NCBI RefSeq assembly: GCF_050483325.1
Contig: NZ_JBCMYF010000011.1
Span: forward strand, 124,001 to 188,000
Direction of reading: 5' to 3'
From: Bacillus_P idriensis_A
GTDB taxonomy: Bacteria > Bacillota > Bacilli > Bacillales > Bacillaceae
Length of the DNA stretch: 64,000 nt
Part shown: positions 8,310-15,714 of the stretch, piece after piece
Layout of the letters: each line of letters begins with the position of its first letter
Numbering within the stretch: the first letter of the stretch is position 1
Translations under genes and position numbers: made by a program
The notes under the pieces: generated by a model
The model's database searches: none
Seen by the model: only the letters and a program-made list of their open reading frames with translations
Told to the model about the DNA's origin: nothing

Positions 8310-9212
8310 TTATGCTTCGAATATATGAAATTTAAGGCCGAACGGATCCGTCACCATGACACTTTTTTCACTTATTTCCTTGGTTACTGTACAGCCTGCC
8401 TGCAGCAAAGAAGCTTTAGATTCTGAAAAAGAATCAACGGCAAATTCAAAAAAGACTCCATCAGATTTTTTGTTTTCGACATAAAAAAAGTTTCCATTCA
8501 TGCTGAATTTTGTTTCTGATTCATTTGAGTACTCGGCGGTCATGCCAATTACTTTTTCATAGAACGAAATTGCTTTTTCATAATCCTCCGCAGCAAAAGC
8601 AATGTTGCCGGTCAATTGAAACGGGGTATGTTCATTCATTTTTTTAGATGGACGATAAGTATCCGATCCTGATGGGAGAAGGTCAAATAGGTGCCATACA
8701 GAACAAAAATCATCGCCTGGTCCAAAAGGAGCCTGTGAAACATGATATATGGCCCCATCAGCCTCTTTTTTGAAGGCTGAGACACCCGGATAATAAAGTC
8801 CGTCTTTTTCAAAACCGAAATCTTGTTTAAAAGAAGTGCCGGAAGTGGAAATGACAGGGAACTGCCATCTTCTTTCAGCGGCGAATGCATCTTGTATATG
8901 AGGTTCATCAGGTGTGGAAAGAACAAAAGCAGCTTTTTTTGCGATATGGGGATAGACACCATTGAAACCGTCTGCCCACATCGTACAGTAAGAACAGTTT
9001 TTCCCCATGTTGTGAACAACGAGAAGTTCATCTTTCTCTTTAAAAAGCTCGCTTAATGTGACAGAATGTCCATTAGAAGACGTAAACACATAATTTTCCG
9101 CCTTTTTCACCGTCTCTTTTTTCCTGAGTGCTGCAAGAAGCTGTTTTTTTTCAAGAAGTTCTTTTTCTAGAGAAGAAATCTCTTTCGCTAACGTATTTTG
9201 ATTCATTTCCAT
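8310..9212 (-). CDS. DUF899 thioredoxin-like domain fused to a glyoxalase/VOC domain
   Basis: The 300-residue protein has an N-terminal coiled segment (residues 1-35), a thioredoxin-fold DUF899 domain (about 40-190) with a CxxC pair (Cys73, Cys76 in KNCSYCTMWADG) and a C-terminal vicinal-oxygen-chelate (glyoxalase/bleomycin resistance) domain (about 200-300: FQLTGNIAFAAEDYEKAISFYEKVIG ... VTDPFGLKFHIFEA). DUF899 proteins are predicted thiol-dependent redox proteins; VOC domains bind a metal and small electrophiles. A joint role in detoxifying an oxidised or electrophilic compound is my inference. The RBS AAAGGAGG precedes the ATG. Single-gene unit. Confidence 0.85.
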   Translation of the reverse strand: MEMNQNTLAKEISSLEKELLEKKQLLAALRKKETVKKAENYVFTSSNGHSVTLSELFKEKDELLVVHNMGKNCSYCTMWADGFNGVYPHIAKKAAFVLSTPDEPHIQDAFAAERRWQFPVISTSGTSFKQDFGFEKDGLYYPGVSAFKKEADGAIYHVSQAPFGPGDDFCSVWHLFDLLPSGSDTYRPSKKMNEHTPFQLTGNIAFAAEDYEKAISFYEKVIGMTAEYSNESETKFSMNGNFFYVENKKSDGVFFEFAVDSFSESKASLLQAGCTVTKEISEKSVMVTDPFGLKFHIFEA

Positions 9213-9300
9213 ACCTCCTTTGCTGTCTAAGTAGATACTTCGGGCGGTAAGGGTCTTTATCCTTTAAATAAATGCTATTTTAGAATGGAGTGTGCGTTTA

Positions 9301-9615
9301 ATGACTGTTAAAGGAGTGGCGCTTGATGCAAATACAAGATGCCGTCACTATGGAACTGACAAAGACATTATTGCGATTAAATTTAAATGCTGTGAGACAT
9401 TTTATGCTTGCTATGAATGCCATGAGCAGCTTGCGGATCACAGTCCGGAAGGATGGGATAAATCAGAGCGGGATATGCCTGCTGTGCTATGCGGTTCATG
9501 CCGCCATGTACTTGCCATTCAAGAATATATGGACAGCGGAAGCTGCTGTCCGAAGTGCGGTTCTGCCTTCAATCCGGGCTGTAAAACACATTACCACCTG
9601 TACTTTGGTTCTTAA
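9301..9615 (+). CDS. CHY-type zinc-finger protein
   Basis: Small (104 aa) Cys/His-rich protein of the CHY zinc-finger family. Visible metal ligands include CRHYGT, CCETFYACYECHEQLADH, CGSCRH and CCPKCGSAFNPGCKTHYHLYF, enough for three zinc sites. CHY fingers bind zinc and occur in eukaryotic E3 ligases (Pirh2); the bacterial role is unknown. ATG at 9301 is preferred to GTG at 9292 because GGAG (9287-9290) would touch the latter but sits 10 bases before the former. The neighbouring 34-residue ORF at 9672 follows within 60 bases on the same strand, so the two may be co-transcribed. Confidence 0.82.
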   Translation: MTVKGVALDANTRCRHYGTDKDIIAIKFKCCETFYACYECHEQLADHSPEGWDKSERDMPAVLCGSCRHVLAIQEYMDSGSCCPKCGSAFNPGCKTHYHLYFGS

Positions 9616-9671
9616 GGTGTTTAGTATTCTTGCTTTGTGGGAAAATAAAAAGAAAAGAGGAGGAGTTTACC

Positions 9672-9776
9672 GTGAAAAAACTGATTCGAAAAGCGATAAA
9701 ATATGCTCCAATCGTCTATCCTATTGTAAAGAAAATGCTTAATAAACGAAAAAGCGGCGGACGTACAACTTATTAA
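9672..9776 (+). CDS. Very small basic protein, 34 aa
   Basis: GTG start with a near-perfect ribosome-binding site (AGAGGAGGAG, 9656-9665). The translation is MKKLIRKAIKYAPIVYPIVK followed by KMLNKRKSGGRTTY. It is strongly cationic (about eleven Lys/Arg) with an amphipathic helical core (IKYAPIVYPIVKKML) and a Gly/Arg tail. It resembles short cationic membrane-surface peptides of Bacillus, but I know of no function. A terminator hairpin follows 12 bases after the stop. The strong RBS, clean stop and terminator argue for a real gene. Confidence 0.65.
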   Translation: MKKLIRKAIKYAPIVYPIVKKMLNKRKSGGRTTY

Positions 9777-9787
9777 TAAATGTAAGA

Positions 9788-9817
9788 TTGCAGCTCAAAA
9801 GGCTGCGGTCTTTTTTT
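9788..9817 (+). terminator. Terminator after the 34-aa gene
   Basis: GCAGC (9790-9794), loop TCAAAAG, GCTGC (9802-9806), GG, then TCTTTTTTT. Confidence 0.75.
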
Positions 9818-9826
9818 GCTGTTTTT

Positions 9827-9860
9827 TCAAAAAAACGCCTGCTGAATGTCAGCAGGCGTT
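9827..9860 (-). terminator. Terminator of the GlsB/YeaQ-like gene
   Basis: ACGCCTGCTGA (9835-9845), loop ATG, TCAGCAGGCGT (9849-9859); on the minus strand it is followed by a run of T. Confidence 0.88.
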
Positions 9861-9872
9861 CCGTTCTATTAA

Positions 9873-10127
9873 TTAAGTTCTTTTGCGCATTGAACGCAAT
9901 ACAAGGCTTAATAAGAAAACAAAGATGATAGCTCCAAGCAATGCAGGGATAATAGCGATGCCTGCTAAGGTTGGTCCGAAAGTGCCAAGAAGCTCCCCGC
10001 CGATCCAAGCTCCAATAATACCTGCAATGATGTTTCCTATAATGCCTCCAGGTACGTTTTTACCAAGAATAACTCCCGCTAACCAGCCTATTAAACCGCC
10101 GACGATAAGATATAAAATAAAGCCCAT
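9873..10127 (-). CDS. GlsB/YeaQ/YmgE family small membrane protein
   Basis: Eighty-four residues, almost entirely hydrophobic with Gly zippers: GFILYLIVGGLIGWLAGVIL, IIGNIIAGIIGAWIGGELLG and AIIPALLGAIIFVFLLSLVL, ending in a basic RSMRKRT tail. Three membrane helices are expected. The family (also called transglycosylase-associated proteins) is often stress-induced, but its biochemical role is not established. The start is placed at MGFILYL (10127), where the family begins and where a purine-rich site (AAAGGCGG) lies upstream; the frame stays open farther upstream but that part is not like the family. Confidence 0.83.
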   Translation of the reverse strand: MGFILYLIVGGLIGWLAGVILGKNVPGGIIGNIIAGIIGAWIGGELLGTFGPTLAGIAIIPALLGAIIFVFLLSLVLRSMRKRT

Positions 10128-10360
10128 TTTAATTTCCGCCTTTCTTAAGATAGTGTTAGGTATTTGTATCTTATCGTTGTTATTCCCCCGCCTATTAGAA
10201 AAGAAACATCTTGCTGTAAATTTTTTTATCTGCATCTCAAAAATAGCTGTCCATACCTCAATAAATCGTTTTGAACAAGGTGATTTCTAGAAACTGCAAG
10301 TTGTTTCATGTAGTATGGGTACTATAAGATAACGAAATTTTTTAAAGATGGGACGTAACT

Positions 10361-11566
10361 ATGAAAACTGAGACAACGCTCACGATTAAATCTAAATACG
10401 TAAAGGAAATGAAAAACGGCAGCCCGCTGATTCAAAAGGATTCGGTCGTTAATCTTTCAGGCTTAAAGCATGAAGGCGAGCTCATCAGACTGGTTGATGA
10501 GCAGCAGCGGTTTATTGGAAGAGGATATTACGGGAAGCAGAATAAAGGGATTGGCTGGATTCTTACTTCAAGTGAAAGAGAAGAAATGAATCAAGCCTTC
10601 TTTGATCAGAAAATTCAAGCTGCCTTCCAGTTCCGCAACAACCTTTTCAGAAGCGGTGCTACGACAGCCTTCCGGGTTTTCAACGGTGAAGGGGACGGCA
10701 TCGGCGGATTAACAATCGATTATTTTGACGGCTACTATCTGGTGACATGGTACAGCAAAGGAATTTACCAATTTAATTCCTTCATTTTAGAAGCCTTAAA
10801 GAAATATGCCGAAATTCGCGGGATTTATCAGAAAAAACGATTCGATTCTCAAGGAAAATTTGTTGAGGAGGATGGGTTTGTAGAAGGGCAAAGACCGGAA
10901 TTCCCATTAATCGTAAAGGAAAATGGCGTGAATTTTGCAGTGTATTTAAACGACGGCGCCATGGTAGGGGTTTTTCTTGATCAAAGAGATGTTAGAAAGA
11001 CCATTAGAGACCGTTATGCAAAAGGAAAAACCGTATTGAATCTGTTTTCTTATACAGGTGCATTTTCTGTGTTTGCTGCTCTTGGCGGGGCTGTAAAAAC
11101 AACGAGTGTTGATCTGGCGAACCGGAGTCTGAGTAAAACGGTCGAGCAATTCAGCATTAATGAGGTTGATTATGAATCCCAGGATATTATTGTTGAAGAC
11201 GTTTTTCATTACTTCAAATATGCTTTGAAAAAAAATCTAAAATTTGATCTTGTCATCCTTGATCCGCCAAGCTTTGCGAGATCAAAAAAATATACATTCA
11301 GCGCTGCAAAGGACTACAAGGATCTGCTGAAGGAAACCATTGCTTTAACGGAAGACAATGGCGTAATCGTCGCATCCACAAACTGCAGTACGTTTTCAAT
11401 GAAGAAGTTTAAAGGGTTTATCGACACAGCCTTTAAAGAAACAGGAGAAAAATACAAAATAAAAGAAGAATTTTCCCTGCCGGATGATTTTAAAACGAAA
11501 AAGGAGTTTCCAGAGGGGAATTATTTAAAAGTCGTGTTTATAGAAAAGGTGAATCCAGTCAGATAA
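10361..11566 (+). CDS. ywbD: YwbD/RlmI-type class I SAM-dependent 23S rRNA methyltransferase
   Basis: Cytoplasmic rRNA methyltransferase of 401 residues. An N-terminal PUA-like domain (about residues 1-75) is followed by a Rossmann methyltransferase domain with the SAM-binding motif VLNLFSYTGAFSVFAALGG (about 228-246), the acidic motif SVDLANRS, the catalytic DPPSFARSKK (about 307-316) and a Cys motif STNCSTFS. This is the family of E. coli RlmI (m5C1962); from memory, B. subtilis YwbD has more recently been tied to a 23S m7G modification, so the exact target should be left open. The hairpin at 11555 closes the unit; ywbE lies 4.8 kb away, while in B. subtilis the two are neighbours. Confidence 0.87.
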   Translation: MKTETTLTIKSKYVKEMKNGSPLIQKDSVVNLSGLKHEGELIRLVDEQQRFIGRGYYGKQNKGIGWILTSSEREEMNQAFFDQKIQAAFQFRNNLFRSGATTAFRVFNGEGDGIGGLTIDYFDGYYLVTWYSKGIYQFNSFILEALKKYAEIRGIYQKKRFDSQGKFVEEDGFVEGQRPEFPLIVKENGVNFAVYLNDGAMVGVFLDQRDVRKTIRDRYAKGKTVLNLFSYTGAFSVFAALGGAVKTTSVDLANRSLSKTVEQFSINEVDYESQDIIVEDVFHYFKYALKKNLKFDLVILDPPSFARSKKYTFSAAKDYKDLLKETIALTEDNGVIVASTNCSTFSMKKFKGFIDTAFKETGEKYKIKEEFSLPDDFKTKKEFPEGNYLKVVFIEKVNPVR

Positions 11567-11583
11567 TGACTGGGTTTCTTTTG
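11555..11583 (+). terminator. Terminator overlapping the ywbD stop
   Basis: CCAGTCA (11555-11561), loop GATAA, TGACTGG (11567-11573), then GTTTCTTTT. The stop codon is inside the stem-loop. Confidence 0.8.
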
Positions 11584-11659
11584 GTGCAGCCTAAGACAGA
11601 ATAATATTTGCTTTAAAAGAAACCCTAATAGAAAAATGATTAGGGGGAACACATAGAAT

Positions 11660-12649
11660 ATGGTTCACCATAATATCAATTTAACCACTCCGGAGATCTC
11701 TGCGCTATGGACAACTTACATGCAAGAGAGTGCATCTTTGTGCTTTTTGAAACATTTTTTTGAGCATGCAGAAGACGAAGAAATTCTACTTTTGGTCAAA
11801 GAATCTATTTTGCTGTCTCAAACTATTTTGCAAACTGTCACAACGATTTTTACCGGAGAAAACTTTCCAGTTCCTGAAGGTTTTTCTGACGGTGATGTTG
11901 ATCTTTCTGCACCGCCGTTATATACGGATCTTTATGCATTAAGCTATGTGTACCGGACGAGCCAGCTTACATTGGTGAACGTATCTACTTTTGTTATTAA
12001 TGTTGCGCGAGTTGATTTACTTGAGTTTTTTATTGAATATCAGCATAAAATAACTCGGCTTTACAAGATGGCAGTCAAACTTATGCTTACAAAAGGAATT
12101 TATGATCGTCCGCCGAAGATGACTTACCCTGATCAAGTTCATTTTGTCGCAAAAGACTCCTATCTATCAGGATGGTTTGGGGAGAGACGTGCGCTGAACT
12201 CTTTTGAACTGGGTGAGGCTTTTTTTATCATTGAAAGAAATTATATTGGTATTCTATTGCTTAAAGGACTTATTCAATCGGTAAAAGATAAAGAAGTAAA
12301 AAAATATCTGTTAAATGCAAAGGATTTAGCCCAAAAACAAATTGATGTATTCAATCTTCTTTTGAAAAAAGAAGGGCATTTAGGAACAATTCCTGTCTCT
12401 TTAGAAGTGACAGACTCTGATGTTTGTCCTTTTTCAGAAAAATTGATTATGTTTATGATTACTGCATCCACAGGAGCGGCTATTTCTCTAATTGGGCATT
12501 CAATATCCCTCTCGATGAGAAGGGATATTGCAGCGCATTACCTTCTTATTATGAAAGATATTATGTTTTTCGTTGAGGATGGGACAAAATTAATGATTGA
12601 AAGAGGCTGGCTTGAAAGACCGCCGCAGTCTGAAATCAAACCAATATAA
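11660..12649 (+). CDS. DUF3231 family protein
   Basis: The 329 residues show the DUF3231 pattern: a four-helix-like module (LTTPEISALWTTYMQESASLCFLKHFFEH ... LLEFFIEYQHKITRLYKMAVKLMLTKGIYDRPPKM) followed by a second copy of the same fold (about residues 180-325, ending LIMKDIMFFVEDGTKLMIERGWLERPP). Both halves end with the same GxxxRPP element, so the protein is an internal duplication. DUF3231 has ferritin-like helical structure by prediction and occurs mainly in spore formers; several homologues are spore-associated. Function unknown. RBS AGGGGGAACAC precedes the ATG. Terminator at 12651. Confidence 0.83.
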   Translation: MVHHNINLTTPEISALWTTYMQESASLCFLKHFFEHAEDEEILLLVKESILLSQTILQTVTTIFTGENFPVPEGFSDGDVDLSAPPLYTDLYALSYVYRTSQLTLVNVSTFVINVARVDLLEFFIEYQHKITRLYKMAVKLMLTKGIYDRPPKMTYPDQVHFVAKDSYLSGWFGERRALNSFELGEAFFIIERNYIGILLLKGLIQSVKDKEVKKYLLNAKDLAQKQIDVFNLLLKKEGHLGTIPVSLEVTDSDVCPFSEKLIMFMITASTGAAISLIGHSISLSMRRDIAAHYLLIMKDIMFFVEDGTKLMIERGWLERPPQSEIKPI

Positions 12650-12650
12650 G

Positions 12651-12682
12651 AAAAAAGCAGCATTCATCTATAGCTGCTTTTT
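12651..12682. terminator. Bidirectional terminator between DUF3231 and GNAT genes
   Basis: AAAAAAGCAGC ... GCTGCTTTTT with an 11-base loop that contains the stop of the minus-strand gene. Confidence 0.8.
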
Positions 12683-13221
12683 ATCCATTCTTCTTTGAGG
12701 AGAGAATGCATGATTACATCGCATGGAATATTGTCTTGAATAATATAATTTCTAAGCATTCCTTCCTCTTTAAAGCCTAAGGGCGCAAGAACCCTTCTGG
12801 AAGGGGAATTAGCAAGCAATACTACCGCCCCGATGCGAATCATCTCCATTTCCTCAAATCCAAAATCAAGTATCGTCTTAATGGCCTCGGTTGCATATCC
12901 TTTTTTCCAATGCAGATGTGAGATTTCATAGCCTACTTCAGCTCGTTTGTACTTCTGTGAGAGAGCGTGAAATCCGCAAGTGCCAATTAGTTCATTGGTT
13001 TCTTTGAGTTCAATCCCCCATCGTATGAGCTTATTCGACTGATAGCCAATCTGAAATGTATGAATCAGAGTCTCTGCTTCCTCTAATGTTTTAAAAGAAT
13101 CCATGCCATAATACTTTGTTACCTCTCTATTAGAGAAATACTCAAATAATTTCACAGCATCTGAGTTTTCAATACTTCTTAGCTTTAATCGATCTGTTTC
13201 TAAATGCGGAAATGATGTCAT
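12664..13221 (-). CDS. RimJ/RimL-type GNAT N-acetyltransferase
   Basis: The 185 residues match the GNAT family that acetylates protein N-termini or small molecules with acetyl-CoA. Key signs are the N-terminal LETDRLKLRSIENSDA, the core WGIELKETNELIGTCGFH (beta4), the acetyl-CoA-binding loop after YEISHLHWKKGYATEA (Gln/Arg-x-x-Gly-x-Gly/Ala replaced by WKKGYA) and the C-terminal NSPSRRVLAPLGFKEEGMLRNY. The length is right for RimJ/RimL paralogues, which are numerous in Bacillus; the substrate is not predictable. Upstream lies the repeat-rich region of the actin module, with which there is no obvious link. Confidence 0.85.
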   Translation of the reverse strand: MTSFPHLETDRLKLRSIENSDAVKLFEYFSNREVTKYYGMDSFKTLEEAETLIHTFQIGYQSNKLIRWGIELKETNELIGTCGFHALSQKYKRAEVGYEISHLHWKKGYATEAIKTILDFGFEEMEMIRIGAVVLLANSPSRRVLAPLGFKEEGMLRNYIIQDNIPCDVIMHSLLKEEWIKSSYR

Positions 13222-13365
13222 TTTTCGTTCCCCTTCTACCTTCTTTAAAATGTTTCAGTTCGACATATATTGATAGATTTCCTCTTTTTTTTCTTCCAAT
13301 TTACGCGATGAACAAAAAAGGTTTTGGCGGTGGATAAGATACGGTAATACCTTATTAAAGGAGAA

Positions 13366-13541
13366 TGTTTACAAGTATACTGATAATGTATACTTGTAAA
13401 CAAAATGTAATGAAATGTATACGTTATTTGTTTACATGTATACAAACACGTACGCATCCCGCCATATAAGGATGTATACAAATTAGTTACCTTGTGTACA
13501 AAAATGTCTACAATGTAAACAGATTTGTAAACATGTGTACA
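13366..13541. promoter_or_regulatory. Cluster of TGTnnACA octamers: putative parC centromere/operator
   Basis: About 176 bp ahead of the actin gene carry at least ten TGTnnACA octamers: TGTTTACA (13366, 13429), TGTAAACA (13395, 13514, 13526), TGTATACA (13437, 13473), TGTGTACA (13493, 13534), TGTCTACA (13505), plus TGTATAC near-matches at 13387 and 13416. TGTTTACAAGTATAC (13366-13380) and GTATACTTGTAAACA (13388-13402) form a perfect 15-bp inverted repeat with a 7-bp spacer; TGTGTACAAAAATGT is directly repeated at 13493 and 13534. Iterated sites directly upstream of an actin-adaptor gene pair are the hallmark of plasmid parC regions. That the adaptor encoded at 14839 binds them is inference. 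Confidence 0.75.
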
Positions 13542-13644
13542 AAAATGTAATCATTCTGGTTCTATTGACGAAACTATCAATCTTTAATACTCTTTAAAAG
13601 AATGGATTTTTATACTAATTCATGAAGTGAAAGGAATGGTGTTC

Positions 13645-14826
13645 ATGAGTAATTCTAGAATCGCAGCAATCGATGTAGGAAACGATGCAGTAAAAGCAAT
13701 TTTCGGAAAATATGACTCTCAACTATACATACCGAATGTCATTGCAAGAGACATTGAAGATCGTCCGGTCATTGGAATTGAGGAATTAGACAGCAAGGAT
13801 CCGTTAGATGGAATTCATATTAAGGTTCACTCCCCTGCTTTAAAAGAAAACAATGCCATTTATCGCGTTGGATCTCTTGCTACAAAAAGCGACAATGCTT
13901 CTGAGCTTGATCCGGGCAGCAGTAAATCTGAAGAAGATCAAACGCTGATTATGCTGTTTGCTTCAATTGCCCTTGATGCAGTAAAACCTGAAAATGAAAA
14001 AGTGTTCCGCAGAAATAATAAAGTCATTGATGCAGCATATACACTTGGCACTGGACTTCCGTTAAGAGAAGCTAAAGAAGGCAAAGATGTTGGTTACCGA
14101 TCTAAGCTATTGGGAAATGTCCATCAGGTAGAATTTTTAATTACTCCAAAATATCAGGGTTTAAAAGTAAATATAAAATTTGATGAAGTGAAAGTCTATC
14201 CTGAAGGATTTGCAGCTTATATCAACCTGGTGATGGACAAGGATTTAAACATCATCAACAAAGATTTGATTGATAAGCGCATCATCATCCAGGATATCGG
14301 AGGCCTTTCTACTGATATCGCAGTCATTAAAAACCGCAACGTGGACGATGATAAAGCACAGGGCTTTAACCTTGGCGTAGTTGAATCATTAGAAGCAATC
14401 CGCGAAGAGATCCGTTCTAAGCACGGTGTTGAGCTTGACAGCCGCCGTGATGTAGTTGAAATCATCACTAAAAAAACGGACCGCAATCATATCTATGTAA
14501 GAGGCAGCCGCACAAGCGTTCATGATATTACGGACCGAATTTTATTAGATCTTGCGAAGAAACAATACCGCCACTTGCGCAACGTTTGGCAAAAAAATTC
14601 ACAAACTGAAATCTGCTATTTTGTCGGCGGAGGAGCAGTTGTGCTGAAGGATTACCTTAAAACGCTTAATAATAATCTTGACGGCTACAATATTGACTTC
14701 TTTGAAGATGAGAATGAAAGCATCTGGATGATGGCGAATGCTTATTACAAGCTCGTTTTTGACTTTTACCGCAAAACAAACAAAGATAAAAGCAGCGAAG
14801 ATAAAAAAGCGGCTACTACCAAATAA
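13645..14826 (+). CDS. ParM/Alp-type actin-like ATPase
   Basis: Actin-fold ATPase (about 394 aa) of the plasmid-segregation type, expected to form dynamic filaments in the cytoplasm. Phosphate-1 motif AAIDVGNDAVKAIFG near the N-terminus, a phosphate-2-like QDIGGLSTDIAVI (about residues 215-228) and an adenosine-type motif CYFVGGGAVVLKDYL (about 325) are present and ordered as in ParM/AlfA. It lacks the MreB signature and membrane helix. ATG 13645 is chosen over GTG 13627 because AAGGA lies 9 bases upstream. The adaptor gene follows after 12 bases and the octamer cluster precedes it, as in parCMR operons. Which known Alp family it belongs to cannot be decided here. Confidence 0.85.
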   Translation: MSNSRIAAIDVGNDAVKAIFGKYDSQLYIPNVIARDIEDRPVIGIEELDSKDPLDGIHIKVHSPALKENNAIYRVGSLATKSDNASELDPGSSKSEEDQTLIMLFASIALDAVKPENEKVFRRNNKVIDAAYTLGTGLPLREAKEGKDVGYRSKLLGNVHQVEFLITPKYQGLKVNIKFDEVKVYPEGFAAYINLVMDKDLNIINKDLIDKRIIIQDIGGLSTDIAVIKNRNVDDDKAQGFNLGVVESLEAIREEIRSKHGVELDSRRDVVEIITKKTDRNHIYVRGSRTSVHDITDRILLDLAKKQYRHLRNVWQKNSQTEICYFVGGGAVVLKDYLKTLNNNLDGYNIDFFEDENESIWMMANAYYKLVFDFYRKTNKDKSSEDKKAATTK

Positions 14827-14838
14827 TAGGGTGGTTTT

Positions 14839-15411
14839 ATGAATAAAGGCGCTTCATCAGGAATTCAGAGGGGACAGGCGATCACGTTTCGCATCCCTTC
14901 AGATACTCCTGAGCACATAATAAAACAGCTGCAAAAGCTGAAAGAAACCGAAAAAAGGAACTTCTCAAGCAAAATTGCTGAATTTGTTTCACAAGGTGTC
15001 AGCGATTCTTTTGTTAAGGAGAAGGAGAGCATCACAATACCGCTTCCGCAAAAACTCAGCAAAGCTCAGAGAGACTGGATGAAACACGAGCACTCTGAAG
15101 CACTGCTTGGAAGCATTGTGTATCAAATTCTTGCTGATCCAATAAGAGCTGCTTCTCTTCTTGCTTCGTTTAACAGCAGGTCACTGGATATCGACGAGGC
15201 CCTTTACTTGCAGGAAACAGCCTTTCCGTCTAATAGCCGTCCTGCAGTGCAGGAACATGAGCCTGATGAAGGTTTTGATGATAACGCAGGACTGGATGAT
15301 TTCGATTGGGAAAAAGCATTGCAGGAGTCAGCATCTTCATCAGAAGAAGAAACAAAAGAAGAAACAGCAGATGATTTGATTGGCGGATTTCTTTCTAAAA
15401 TGAATAAATGA
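14839..15411 (+). CDS. Putative ParR-like DNA-binding adaptor
   Basis: The 190 residues have an N-terminal strand-helix-helix unit resembling ribbon-helix-helix proteins (AITFRIP, then PEHIIKQLQKLKETEKR, then FSSKIAEFVSQGVSDSF, residues 15-59). A second, similar strand-helix-helix follows (SITIPLP, SKAQRDWMKHEHSEALL, GSIVYQILADP, about 65-105). The C-terminal third is acidic and disordered (EPDEGFDDNAGLDDFDWEKA ... ETADDL) and ends in a short amphipathic IGGFLSKMNK. Plasmid ParR proteins bind centromere repeats with an RHH fold and cap the actin filament with a C-terminal peptide, so both layout and position fit. I see no closer match. RBS TAGGGTGG; hairpin terminator at 15457. Confidence 0.7.
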   Translation: MNKGASSGIQRGQAITFRIPSDTPEHIIKQLQKLKETEKRNFSSKIAEFVSQGVSDSFVKEKESITIPLPQKLSKAQRDWMKHEHSEALLGSIVYQILADPIRAASLLASFNSRSLDIDEALYLQETAFPSNSRPAVQEHEPDEGFDDNAGLDDFDWEKALQESASSSEEETKEETADDLIGGFLSKMNK

Positions 15412-15416
15412 TAAGA

Positions 15417-15455
15417 AAAGCGGAAGTGCCCGTTTAGCGCAGACAGACAGATAAG
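15417..15455 (+). repeat. Dispersed AGCGGA...CCCGTTTAGC repeat, first copy of a pair
   Basis: AAAAGCGGAAGTGCCCGTTT followed by AGCGCAGACAGACAGATAAG. Same blocks as the copy at 7190-7320 and the copies near 47450 and 50985. Confidence 0.75.
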
Positions 15456-15456
15456 A

Positions 15457-15498
15457 AATCACCCTAAAAGTCCGGTTTTGACTTTTTGGGTGATTTTG
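15457..15498 (+). terminator. Terminator of the actin-adaptor operon
   Basis: AATCACCC (15457-15464) plus TAAAAGTC pairs with GACTTTTTGGGTGATT (15480-15495), followed by TTGTT. It sits inside the dispersed repeat pair. Confidence 0.8.
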
Positions 15499-15600
15499 TT
15501 CTGGCCGAGGAGTTGGGCGGTGGAACTAGACAATAAGAAAAGCGGAGGCGCCCGTTTTAGCTCGAGCTAGACATAAACGGGCAAAACTTAATACGCATCC
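15499..15600 (+). repeat. Dispersed repeat, second half and third copy
   Basis: GTTCTGGCCGAGGAGTTGGG, CGGTGGAACTAGACAATAAG, AAAAGCGGAGGCGCCCGTTT, TAGCTCGAGCTAGACA in order. The first two blocks also occur, in the same order and slightly changed, in the 7190-7320 copy. Confidence 0.7.
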
Positions 15601-15610
15601 TATCTTAGAT

Positions 15611-15640
15611 AAAAGCTAACAGCAGACGTTAGCTTTTTTG
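15611..15640 (+). terminator. Terminator-like hairpin
   Basis: AAAAGCTAAC (15611-15620), loop AGCAGAC, GTTAGCTTTTTT. It ends the repeat-bearing interval before the GNAT gene. Confidence 0.75.
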
Positions 15641-15714
15641 TCTTTGTTTAAGAAAGAGTGTCGATATCTAAATTGACGTACCGCTGCATAAGATGGTACG
15701 AGGAGGGATTGCTC

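Noticed and set aside
13366..15411. Evidence that the whole window is a plasmid
   Set aside because: qox, hemQ, pta, ung, topB, rRNA-modification genes and B. subtilis gene order show chromosome.
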